From positions 6,758,001 to 6,822,000 of the forward strand of contig NC_080677.1 in assembly GCF_030445035.2 (NCBI RefSeq): a stretch of 64,000 nucleotides of DNA, given 5' to 3'. Source of the stretch: Dasypus novemcinctus. Its lineage: Eukaryota > Chordata > Mammalia > Cingulata > Dasypodidae. The notes beneath the pieces are model-generated. The model was not told where the DNA came from and did no database searches. It saw only the letters and a program-made list of their open reading frames with translations. The position numbers were made by a program, and so were the translations under genes. Shown here one piece after another: positions 45,522-55,869 of this stretch (its first letter is position 1; every line of letters starts with the position of its first letter).

Positions 45522-46519
45522 GAGGTTCCTTCCACCAAAAACTTTGCTCAGCATTAATATATAACTAGTCAATAGGTAAAGCCTACTTTTCAGACTAAAA
45601 CAAACTATCATGTGATGGGTTTTATATAATCTACTGAACTGAAGAGAAACTCTTATTAAAGGAATTAGAGAACTGCAATGTTTAGAGAAAAGATTCTCTT
45701 CAACTAAGCACAATTCAGATATTAAATGACCCTTCGTTTTAGAGAGAGCATAAGATAAGCTTGCAATTCTTCAAAGTAGATCATCTTTTCAATCTTTCTG
45801 TCTAGTAACTAAAATAACACAGAGTAACTATAATTTATGAACTAATTAGGGGATTTTAACATTTGTTGACCATAATCCATCTACTCTTCAATAGGCTTAT
45901 ATCACATGTGGTATCCTAAAAGACATATGAAACTATAACTGGGCAACACATTATCCAGAAATTCAAAAAGTGAGGGGATATTGAGGGGATATGTTGAATT
46001 ATAGAAGATGAGCAGATTGGGAGCATAGAGAAGATACTATCTGTTATCTTCCACCATGATTTTGATACATGTACTATGTGAACCCCTAACTTTCTAAGTA
46101 AGAAGATGGCTTTAGAAGAAATGTACTCACTTGGAAGAAAGTAAATCAACTTCCCACAGTTAATTTAGAATGGAAATGCTTATCAGGTCAGAAGTCATGT
46201 TGAAATACAGATGCTTATTCCTAGGCCATTTCTCCAGGAAGGAAGCTAAGAAAATATGATACTACCTGGTGTAATAGAATATTGTTAATTGACACCAGTA
46301 CTATTTAAAATTGATTAGCAAGTGGGAAATAAAAATGAAAATAGATGTTCAAAAGGAGCAAAGCAAGCAGGAGAGATTCTAAAGTGATAACACTTAAAAA
46401 TTGGAGGCAAGTGAATCTTCAGGGGTTGACAGAGGCACAAGTAAGTCACCTAAAACTCAAACTCCAGGCAAAAGGAAGGGGGAAAGGAACCAACATACAC
46501 TGACACCAGTTAGCTGTTT
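45522..46519. other. Unassigned sequence
   Basis: No gene or confident repeat. Confidence 0.4.
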
Positions 46520-46670
46520 ATTGCTAACAAAACTTCAGTTTCTCATGACAAACCATTAGCCAGGTGTAAGCATCCTCATTTTGCAAGTGCAGAAAGAGAG
46601 GCTCAGAAGGTAATTAGTTAGCTTAAGTTCACAAACACAGTGAGTGCCAAGAACAGAATTTGAATCAGTG
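46520..46670 (-). repeat. MIR SINE fragment, antisense
   Basis: 'catcctcattttgcaagtgcagaaagagaggctcagaagg' near 46570 and 'aagttcacaaacacagtgagtgcc ... acagaatttgaatc' match reverse-complemented MIR. Confidence 0.65.
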
Positions 46671-48339
46671 CCAGGGCAAAGTTGATGCTTAATGAATATT
46701 TAAGGAAGATCATAGAGATTACTTGGTTTGAGGGAATGATATTCAGATGAAGGGCCTCCTTCTAGTTATTAGGCCTCTATGAATGACTGCTCCAACCCAA
46801 GTTTTATCTATAGATGTAGTACATCCCAATGAAGGATGTGTCGACTAATGACTTTTGAGGACATGGCACTCATAATAGAGGATGGAGAGGTTCCTCCATC
46901 AATAACATTCATGGTGAGCAGGAGATGCTGTTCAGGAGGCAATCTTTAATTTCAACAACTTTATGGTCTACTGCATGAATTACACATTTTATTTTTGATC
47001 CTCAGAACATATGTAGCATAAATGAGATAAAACTGTTATAAAAATATCTCCTATATATAATGTTTGAATGAGATCACCTGAGCTTGTATGGAGATATGTT
47101 TGGAAAAAGTCTATCTTCTTCAATTCTAGATTCATACACTGAGAAAAGGACCTTTTAGTGGAGAACATCTTGATTGTGTAGTCTGGCATTCAGTGCCGTG
47201 AGACTCTTTAGCTGAACCAAGAAACATTCTACAGGAAGGAACAGAAAATTAGAGCCCTAGAACCTAACACATGGTCCCTTCCTGTGTTGCTGCGCCTGAG
47301 GGCAATAGGGAGTACTTGAAAGATGCAACTAAATCATTCCAGGAAACCATTGCATTTGCCTTTATCTTCTTCCTAATTGGTTTTTTATTTGTCTTTAAAC
47401 TTTAATTGTCCTGATTTATGTGTATTTCACTTGATAATGTTCCTCAAATCCTTTGCAGAATAAGCTATAAAGAATAAATTCTTTAAAACTATATTGTCCA
47501 ATAATACATATCTATGAGGATTCATGAAGGATAAAGATGTGTGATTACAGAGACGCTTTTCTCCACAAATGCCTTACTAATTTGTAAAATGATTAAACAT
47601 TTATGCTCTGTTTCATTATCCCACTTCTGCTTATTAGGTTATAGATAATCCATTCTTGCTACCATCAAAGGCATTTTAAAAAATACTTAACAAACTCAGA
47701 CATGCTTATCAGGTTCTTCTTCCTCTATCTTGAGCATCTGGGCATAAAGAGGAGTCTGACATGATTGTGTGCAAGAGCAATTGAAGAGGATTCCCATATG
47801 TTTGTGAAGCACCTATTGATTGTTCTGAAAATCAAATATCACCATGTTTAAAATTATAATATCATAATTGAAATATCTGATTCTAGAGTGATTTAAAATC
47901 TCATTTAACATGACAGAACTTAAGCATAAACTTGTTTAATTTAATTTCAATTAAGCCATATATAATTGATTCTCAACAGAACTATTGGATACTGTTACAG
48001 TTGAATAAATTGAAAAAGCTTACGTTGCCCTTTTGTTTAAAATCATAAGAAAACCAATCTAAATTAATTTCTCTATTGCTCATTTTATTATTGAATATAT
48101 GAGATAATTATTCTGGCTTGAAGAAATATAAAAGCTCTCTCATAGAAAGAAATATGAAACCAAACTTTTTTAAAAAATCCATTCAAAATATACATTGTTG
48201 GATTCATTCCCTTGTTTAAAGTTCACTCAGCTGTTATTTACCATCAAATAACCAAGGTTCTAGGACCATTTTTTAATGCAAATGCTTAAGTAGACTCTGT
48301 AGATAACACGGGTTGGTAAGTGGTTTTTGACTTTGATTA
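46671..48339. other. AT-rich sequence, no gene seen
   Basis: No gene, RNA or confident repeat in about 1.7 kb. Confidence 0.4.
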
Positions 48340-48344
48340 TGGTG

Positions 48345-48864
48345 TGTGTTAGCCGTAGAGATGCTGATAACAAAGTACCAGAAATCTATTGGCATTTATT
48401 AATATAAAGAGTATTTATTTGAGGTAAAGCTTTCAGTTACAAGGCCATAAAGAGTCCAGTTCAAGGTTGTTTTCTCACCAAAGTCTGATGCCATGTGTTG
48501 AAACAATCTCTGTATGGTCTCTCCTTCCATCTTCCTTTTAAGTCTCCCAGCTTTTTCTGATCTCAGCTGTAGGCCAGCATAAGGCTTGTCTCTCATTCTG
48601 GGACCTTAGCTGTCTAATCCTTCTCTTTTCTGTTTATCTCCTTCTGTGTGTCTTCTTCACTGAACGCCAGTTTATATAGCCCACCATGGGGCAGGGGCTT
48701 AACCAAAGTTACACCATACTGACATGGTCAAATCAAAGCCATAATCTTGGCAAAATATAATCAAAGACATCATAGCTGAATCTAATACAATCAAAGGGTA
48801 TATACACCAGTTTACAAACATAATCTCTCTTTTTGGAATTCATAAATAATTTCAAACTGCCACA
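48345..48864 (-). mobile_element. Solo LTR, ERVL/MaLR-like, antisense
   Basis: Begins TGTGTTAGCCGTAG and ends AACTGCCACA, with a perfect 5-bp target duplication TGGTG (48340-48344 and 48865-48869). Its reverse complement starts like the LTR at 14716 (TGTGGCAGTTTGA), so it is the same family as 414, 12914 and 14716. On its sense strand the AATAAA-type signal sits near the far end. No internal genes. Confidence 0.9.
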
Positions 48865-48869
48865 TGGTG

Positions 48870-50950
48870 TATTTGGGGGTCAACACAATGACTATTCTTC
48901 TAGCCAACCTGAGCTCAATCACAGCTCCTTTGTGCTTCTTACAGCCCTGCATTCAACAGGATTATGGGAACTATCCTGGACTAGACTTGCTCATGACACT
49001 GGGTAGTCAAAGATGAAAAATACTTGGTTTCATTTCTCAAGGCACTAACACCATCAGAAAGGATAAAGCATGGAGAAATTATTACATATACTTGACATAC
49101 GATATTAAAGAAAGATGAGCAAAATTTTAATTAGAACACAGAGAAAATGCATGGAAATGAAAATGAAAATGTTAGGAATATCTTCACAGAGGACTATTTC
49201 AGGTTGGACTTAAAGGATGAGTAAAATTCACCCTGTCTTGAAAAGGTGGAAAATTCAAACATGAGGAAGAGTGAAGATGATATGTTCCTGGAATAATTCA
49301 TGGTTCACTGCTGTTTGAGCATATGGTTCTTGAAGAAGAATGGCATGTGCAAATATTTGACAAACAGTGGTAGACTGTGAGGTGTCTTGTAAGGTATGCT
49401 GATGAGCTTCTGAAGTATTAAAAGTCAGGGGAGCAAAGCCTCTATTCTCATTTTGAAAGAGAGTTCTAGCTGAAAAGCAGAAAACATACTGTAAGCATCA
49501 GTATCTGAAAGTCACTCCCGGCTATAATCCACAAAAGGAATCATGAGAGAATTAAAATAATAGAAACAGAAATGGAAAATATAAGTTTATATTAAATAAT
49601 AGCATTATTCTTATGCCTTGGTGAATGGCTTTAAAAAAGTGTATGTTTTTCCAAAAATGGCATTTCATCAACCTTTTCATATTTACAATTTCAGTGATTA
49701 ATGCTAGTTTGAAACATCTATACTCAATACATGTTTGTGTATTTTTGTATTGACGGTGTTTGTAAGTTTATAGAGTTTGTTGATCCTACAGATGGATGGG
49801 ACATTGATTTATCCTATTACAACCTTAGTGAAGCTACTTTGAAAATAAGCATAATTCATAAGCTATTTTGTCAAGTCATCAGAAAGTTTCAATGAATCAT
49901 TCAAGCAAAAAAAAATAGTTTCATATGATGAAAATCTATTGCAGTAGTAAGATTAGAAAACAGTTTTCTCATTTGGAGTCCTTGAAGGAAGCAGATAACA
50001 TATTCAAAGCTCTAACTGAAGAGTGTCTAATGGATTGACTATTTACAGTGGTGTGGGCAAGATTGAGAGAACCATGAATGGATAGAAATCCCCAGAGATA
50101 ACAATCTCCCTGGTCTGAAGGGACAAAAGGAGGCAGTGGTGTTCCTGGAGTTAGCAAGAGCTGTATCCTTGGAAGGAAGCAGGTTTCATGCTGGACATGG
50201 GGTTGTAGATGGGAAGTATAAAACACAATTGAGCAAAGAAGGAGTGGAGAAACAAACTCCTTTCCTCCTCCTTTCAGAAGTTTTTCTCCTTTCACACTAC
50301 TCTGCTACTGGTGTTTCTATTGTGCAAAACTAAGTGCAAGACAGGGGATGAGAAGGCTTAGGAGGAGCAGTGAACAGAAAGCTGTCACTCAGGAGACACA
50401 CAAAAGGAGAAACCAGGCAAGGATGGAACAGAAGATATAAGATTGTGGGCAACAGACGAAAGAACACTGGAGGAGGTGGTCATTGCTATTTTCAAGTAGT
50501 TAGGCTTGCTAGTGGAACAGGCAGTTTTGAGGATTTGCATTTTCCAAAAGTTCCTAAGGTATGTGCTTTACACATTGTTCTCATCTCCTGTATTACACCC
50601 TTCCTCCCATGGAGCCTTTCAAATCCCAGGTTATGTCTTACTGTTGTGCCAGATCTCTCTTGAGACAAATTCCCACCCATTAGCATTAACCCTCTATTCT
50701 CTGTGACTTGTTTATGTGTGCAATTATACTGTTTAATGCATTGAACTATGCTTTGTGAAATTTCCTTGTAGAGACCATAGTGAATAAATATAATGAAATA
50801 AAAAGGCTGAACAAAGGACTTGATAATTTATAAGTAAGATAAACCTCAAAAGTGAATTTTCCAGAATCATAGAATCTGGGCATTGGAAAATAATCATTTA
50901 ATCTTACTCAATTTGCTTGCCTTGCTTCCAGGCTCATGAGTTAATCAATT
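48870..50950. other. Unassigned sequence
   Basis: About 2 kb with no gene or confident repeat. A 108-codon minus frame (49969-50295) overlaps plus-strand frames and shows no motif. Confidence 0.4.
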
Positions 50951-50962
50951 AACAATGCATGC

Positions 50963-51080
50963 CAATGAAAGAGGTTGTTGATGTGGGAGGAGTGTGGTGA
51001 GGGGGTGGGAGGTATATGGGGACCTCATTTTTTAAAAAAATTTTTAATGTAACATTTTAAAAAAATAAATAAGGAAACAA
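50963..51080 (+). mobile_element. Minimal LINE-1 3'-tail insertion
   Basis: Only the last about 118 nt of the family's 3' UTR is present ('gaaagaggttgttgatgtggg', then GGTATATGGGGACCTC, then an A-rich tail). The flanks AACAATGCATGC (50951-50962 and 51081-51092) are a perfect 12-bp target duplication. Confidence 0.92.
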
Positions 51081-51092
51081 AACAATGCATGC

Positions 51093-51935
51093 AAACAAAA
51101 ATGAGAATTTTGCTTGTATGCCAACCAAAAGAATGTCTTTATTAGTGAATGAGGGAAGTCATGTAAAAACAGTAGCTATTATATGTATCAGCTTGTGGAA
51201 GTAATATTTTGGTGCAAGAAGGATTTCTTCTTAATCAATTTCTAGTGCATTAACTCATCCAGTGTTCCAGAATTATGTACTTTTTTTCCAAAACAGGTAG
51301 CTGCTTATTTTTCATAATCTTCAGAGTTGTAGCTTAAAGTTAAATATCCCTTAAAATGCACTCAATAAAATAGTAGTGTCTGTTCACCCAACTTTATTCG
51401 GAAATATTTGGAACTCCTCTCCAAGGCCCTCCTCAAACACACAGAGCCTTGACAATGCTATCTCCAAGGCACAGCTAAGGGAAAAGGCATATTGCTCAGA
51501 CTTATACAATCAAGAGTTGTAAAGAACAAATAATATAGAACTGAAAAAGCCAAATAAATTACTCTAATGTTTATAACCCTGGTGTTTTGTGAGGAAACAT
51601 AGGAAAGGAAAAATATTTGCCTGAGCACAGGCTCCTATTAACTCAAACGCTATCAGTGTGGATCATAAAGAAAGAACAAACTTAAGAGACAGAAGTTCTG
51701 GGCAAGTGGGACCCAGGCATGCCATAATGTAAAATTCAAAGCACTATAGTAAATATGAAAATAGCCAATGAATGAGAAAGTATTGTGTACACTAGGCATT
51801 CTAATATATTACTGAGGTATCCCAACATTTAGTATATTGATCAGAGGTATATATTGTTATGGAAAAAATATCAACTACTCTTGAATATTTAGTGACTAAT
51901 AGATATAAAGGGATAGCTACAATGGGTCATGTTCC
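51093..51935. other. AT-rich sequence, no gene seen
   Basis: No gene or confident repeat before the old LINE-1. Confidence 0.4.
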
Positions 51936-53017
51936 AATCAAGATGGCAGAGTGAGATGATTCAGGGCTCCATTCCCCCACAGAATCTTTGAGCAACCAGC
52001 AAAAACTGGCAGAAACATCTTCTCAATGTTCCAGAAAACAATTAAAAGACAACAGTAACAGGGTGAGTGCCAGAATCAAGAAAAGAGCATGTTAACATCA
52101 GTAGAATCTCATGGCACCATGGCTGGTGCCACCCCATCCACTTAGTGGCTTAGTGTGGAGCTGGCCCATGTTCCCAGTGAGGGCCCTTGGGTCCATATCA
52201 GGAAGGAGCAGGGTAACCCTCATGAAAACCCTGGGAGCATGTATTTCCAGTCTGATCTCTCTGGTGGTGGCCCGAGGAACTGAAGGAGGGCATTTGTTGC
52301 AGGCTCGCTGTCCCAGACCTTCTTCTGTATGTAGAATGTGTCTCATAGTACTCTCCCCCAGAAAGCTCTAGAAGAGGAATCAAGTCATTGTGCTTGGAGC
52401 AAGGAATTGCTGGCTGTAGAACATAAGGTGCAATGCCAAAGACCACAAGGAAACTGATTCCTAGAGAAAAGGGGCCATTCGTATCCATAAAATGAGGGAA
52501 TTCCTAGGACTGCCCTGAAAAGATCAGGGAAGTTCCTACAATTTTGCATGGAGATATTCTCTAAACCATTATATGGGTAAGTTACAAAGGGCAACTCTTA
52601 CAAGTCAATCTGCAAAGACTGGGAAAGGTGTTTTTCTTTTTGCCTTCTATTTTTACAGCACCTGGAATTCAAGTAAAGCACTATCATAACACTAGCTGGA
52701 TATACACTTTGAGGTAGAGATGCCTCAGAGACTAAATTCCAATAATTACATATTAATATATCAAAATGTCCATGTTACAACAAAGATTACAAAACATAAA
52801 AAGAAATAAGAAGTGATAATCCACTCAAAGTTGGAGATTAATGCATTGGAAACCATCAATGAAGAGGAACAGAACTGGGACATACCAGACAATGACTTAA
52901 AATACTACCCTGAATTACATTTATAAATGTGTTCAAAACGGGAAATTTTAGGTTGCATAAATGTTATAGAATAAAAATTAAAAATACATAAATAAAAATA
53001 AAAATATAGGCCTAAAT

Positions 53018-53800
53018 GTGCTCAAAGAACTAAAGAAAATCAGAAAAATGATAGAAGAACACAAAGTGAATACCAATAGATGGAGGGGAAATACAAAAAG
53101 GCATATAACAGAGCTGAACACCACAGTACCAGAAATTGATAATTCCCTAAATGGAGTCAGCAGCAGATTGGAGCTGACAGAAGAAAGAATCAGAGAACAT
53201 GAAAATAAGATAATTGAAATCATTCAGAGTGAGGTGCAGAAAGATAAAAGGATGAAGAAAAGTGAGCAAGCATTAACAGCTTGTGGGACACCATCAAGAG
53301 TAACAATATATGCATGGAGGGAGTCCTAGAAGGAGATCAGAGAAAGAGCAGAGCAGATAGTGAAAGAAATAATGACTGAGAACTTACCAAACATAGCAGA
53401 AGACATGAACCTGCACATCCAAGCAGCTGAGAGACCACCAAACAGAATGAACATGAATAAAAATACAACCTATCATGACTGACTATACTATCTAATGAAA
53501 AAACAAGAAGAGAGTTCTGAAAGCTGCAAGAGAAAAGCAATGTGCTACATACAAGAGAATTCCAATAATATCGAGTACTGATTTCTCATGAGAAACCATG
53601 GAAGCAAAAAGGCAGTGGGTTAAAATAAAAATGCTGAACAAAAATAACTACTAATAAAGAATTTTATATCCTGGAGGACTCTCAGAAATGAGCGAAAGAT
53701 GGAGACATTCTCAGATAAACAAGAGCTGAGGGAGTATATCACCATTAGACATGCCCTACAAGTGATGTTAAAGGGAGTTTTTCAGACTAAAATGAAAGGA
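53018..53800 (+). pseudogene. LINE-1 ORF1 remnant (old copy)
   Basis: A 103-codon open piece (53018-53329) encodes a lysine- and glutamate-rich coiled coil (KELKKIRKMIEEH, then LELTEERIREHENKI) typical of the ORF1 N-terminal rod. The RRM and C-terminal domain follow in shifted frames with stops ('acttaccaaacatagcagaagacatgaacctgcac' near 53381). The ORF1 protein binds LINE-1 RNA as a trimer in the cytoplasm; this copy cannot make it. Confidence 0.75.
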
Positions 53801-54498
53801 CACTAAAGAGTGTTTCAAAGCAGCATAAAGACATAAGATAACCTTTTGGGCAGTTATAAATGCCATTATTATTGTACTGCATTGTTTGGTATGTAACTCC
53901 ACTACTTAGTTCTTACAGGTGCTAAATTGTACATGCATAAAAAGAAATGATAAGTCTAGGTTTTTGGACATGCAATGTACAAAGATATAAATTGTAACAA
54001 GTACAAAAAGTGACAGGGCACAGGGACTTTTGAAAAGTATATATGCATGCTAATATAAATATAATTGTTATATATTTAGGCTGTTAAATTTTGACTTTTA
54101 TGGTAACCATAATGAAAAATATATTCAGATAGAAATGAGAATTTACTCAGTATGGTACAACATAAGGAAGCAAATAACTATAAAAGTAGGATCTAATAGA
54201 AATGAGGGACAAAAAGGTATAAGGCTTAGAAATGCTAAAATGCAAAATGGCAGAAGAAGGACCTGCATTTCCAGTAGGGACTTTAAATGTAAATGGATTA
54301 AAGTCTTCAATTAAAAGGCAAAAATTGACAAAATGGATAAAAAAGCATAACCCAACTATGTTCTGCCTGCAAAAGACACACGTTAAAGTCAAACATACAA
54401 ATAGTTTGACAGTTAAAGAATGGGAAAAATATACCATGGAAGTGGGGACCAAAAGAGAGCTGGATTGGCTATACAAATATCAGATAAAATAGGCTTTA

Positions 54499-54535
54499 AG
54501 TATATATATATACTTATATATATATATATATATAT
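54499..54535. repeat. TA dinucleotide repeat
   Basis: Two TA runs separated by CT within the old ORF2, read directly. Confidence 0.95.
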
Positions 54536-55169
54536 GAGGGAATATATGGTCATTACATAAACAGAATAATTCAACAAGATGCTATCACAATTAATAATAT
54601 ATATGCACCTAACAGCAGTCCCAAAATATATGATTTTATATTTGACATATTGGCATATTTGATATATTGACAGATTTGAGGGGAGAAATTGATGGTTGTA
54701 CACTAATAGTGGTAGAGTTTAACACACCACTCTCAAGGATGGAGAGAAGATCTAGTCAGAAGATGAGTAAGGATACACAAGACTTAAATGATACACTAAT
54801 CCAACTAGACCTAACAAACATACAGATCACTGCACACAGTGAAAACAGAATGGACACTATTCTAAAGTGCACATGAATCATTCTCCAGGGTAGACCATAT
54901 GATGGGTTATTAAACAAGTCTCAATCAATTAAAAAATATAAAATCATATAATGCATACTCTCTGACCACAACAGAAGGAAGCTAGAAAACAATAACAAAG
55001 GGAGAAAGGAAAAATTCACAATTTAGTGGTAATTAAACAACATATGCTTCAACAAGCACAGGATTGAAAGGAACCAGAAGTGAAATGAAGGCAAATGAAA
55101 ATGAAAATGAAACAAACCAAAACTTATGGTATGCGATAGCAGTGCAGAGAATGAGATATATATCTTTAA

Positions 55170-55258
55170 GGGGGGGAGTGGATGTAGCTCAGTGGTCGAG
55201 CACCTGCTTCACATGTACAAGATCCCTGGTTGAATCTCCAGTACCTCCTCCAAAAAAC
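55170..55258 (+). mobile_element. Short tRNA-Ala-derived SINE (DAS-I-like)
   Basis: The sequence GGGGGGAGTGGATGTAGCTC, then AGTGGTCGAGC, is the tRNA-Ala head with A box (TAGCTCAGTGG near 55185) and B box-like GGTTGAATCTC near 55228, then 'agtacctcctcc' and an A-run. It lacks the long GC-rich body of the SINE at 16492, so it is the simple, short type. Flanks CTTTAA (55164-55169 and 55259-55264) give at least a 6-bp target duplication. Confidence 0.85.
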
Positions 55259-55869
55259 CTTTAAATGCTTACATTAAAAAAAGAAATACTTTGAAACAGA
55301 GAACTAACCACAAAACTGGAAGAACTAGAAAAATAAGAACAATCTAAACCAAAAGCAAGCAGAAGGAAGGGAAAAACAGAGATTATAGCAGAGATATATG
55401 AAATAGAAAACAAAAACGATAGAATCAACAAAACCAAAATTTAGTTCTTTGAAAATACCAAGAAAATCAACAAACATATAGCTATGCTGATTTTTTTTAA
55501 AAAGGAGAGAGGATACAAATAACAAAAATCAGAAATGAAAAGGGGAACATTACCACTGACATAGGTGAAATAAAAAGAACTATAAATGGATAATATGAAC
55601 AACTTAGATCAATAAATTAGATAACCTAAATGAAATGGACTACTTTTTAGAAGCACACATGCTACCTCCATGGACTCTAGAACACAAAGAAAATTTCAAC
55701 AAAACAATTACCACTAATGACATTGAATCAGTAATTAAAAACCTCCCAACAGAAAAGCTCAAGAGCATACGGCATCACAAGAGAATTGTACTAAACATTT
55801 CAAGAAGACTTAACCTCAATTCTGATCAAATTCTTCCCAGAAACTGGAGAGAAGGAAACACTCCCAACA

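Larger units (their letters stand above)
51940..55865 (+). mobile_element. Old LINE-1, 5' two thirds, interrupted by copy C
   Basis: Opens with a 5' UTR ('caatcaagatggcagagtgag' near 51936), then decayed ORF1 and ORF2. ORF2 text stops at about 55865, before the reverse transcriptase core, where the T-rich end of copy C begins; the remainder should lie beyond copy C, outside the window. A DAS-type SINE sits in ORF2 at 55170. More diverged than copies A and C. Confidence 0.82.
54232..55866 (+). pseudogene. LINE-1 ORF2 remnant (old copy), endonuclease part
   Basis: The first open piece (54232-54492) holds the start of the endonuclease domain (GTLNVNGLKSSIKRQK, FCLQKTHV; the usual catalytic QETH reads QKTH, losing the glutamate). 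A second piece (54667-54876) holds VEFNTPLSR, where the family has GDFN. The region up to the reverse transcriptase ([10 protein letters not shown] near 55730) follows. Frames are broken by many stops, an AT-repeat expansion at 54499-54535 and a SINE at 55170. The gene is cut at 55866. Not functional. Confidence 0.78.

Noticed and set aside
55170..55258. Functional tRNA-Ala gene
   Set aside because: The head is tRNA-like but the acceptor stem and anticodon arm are degraded, and an A-tail and target duplication show it is a SINE.
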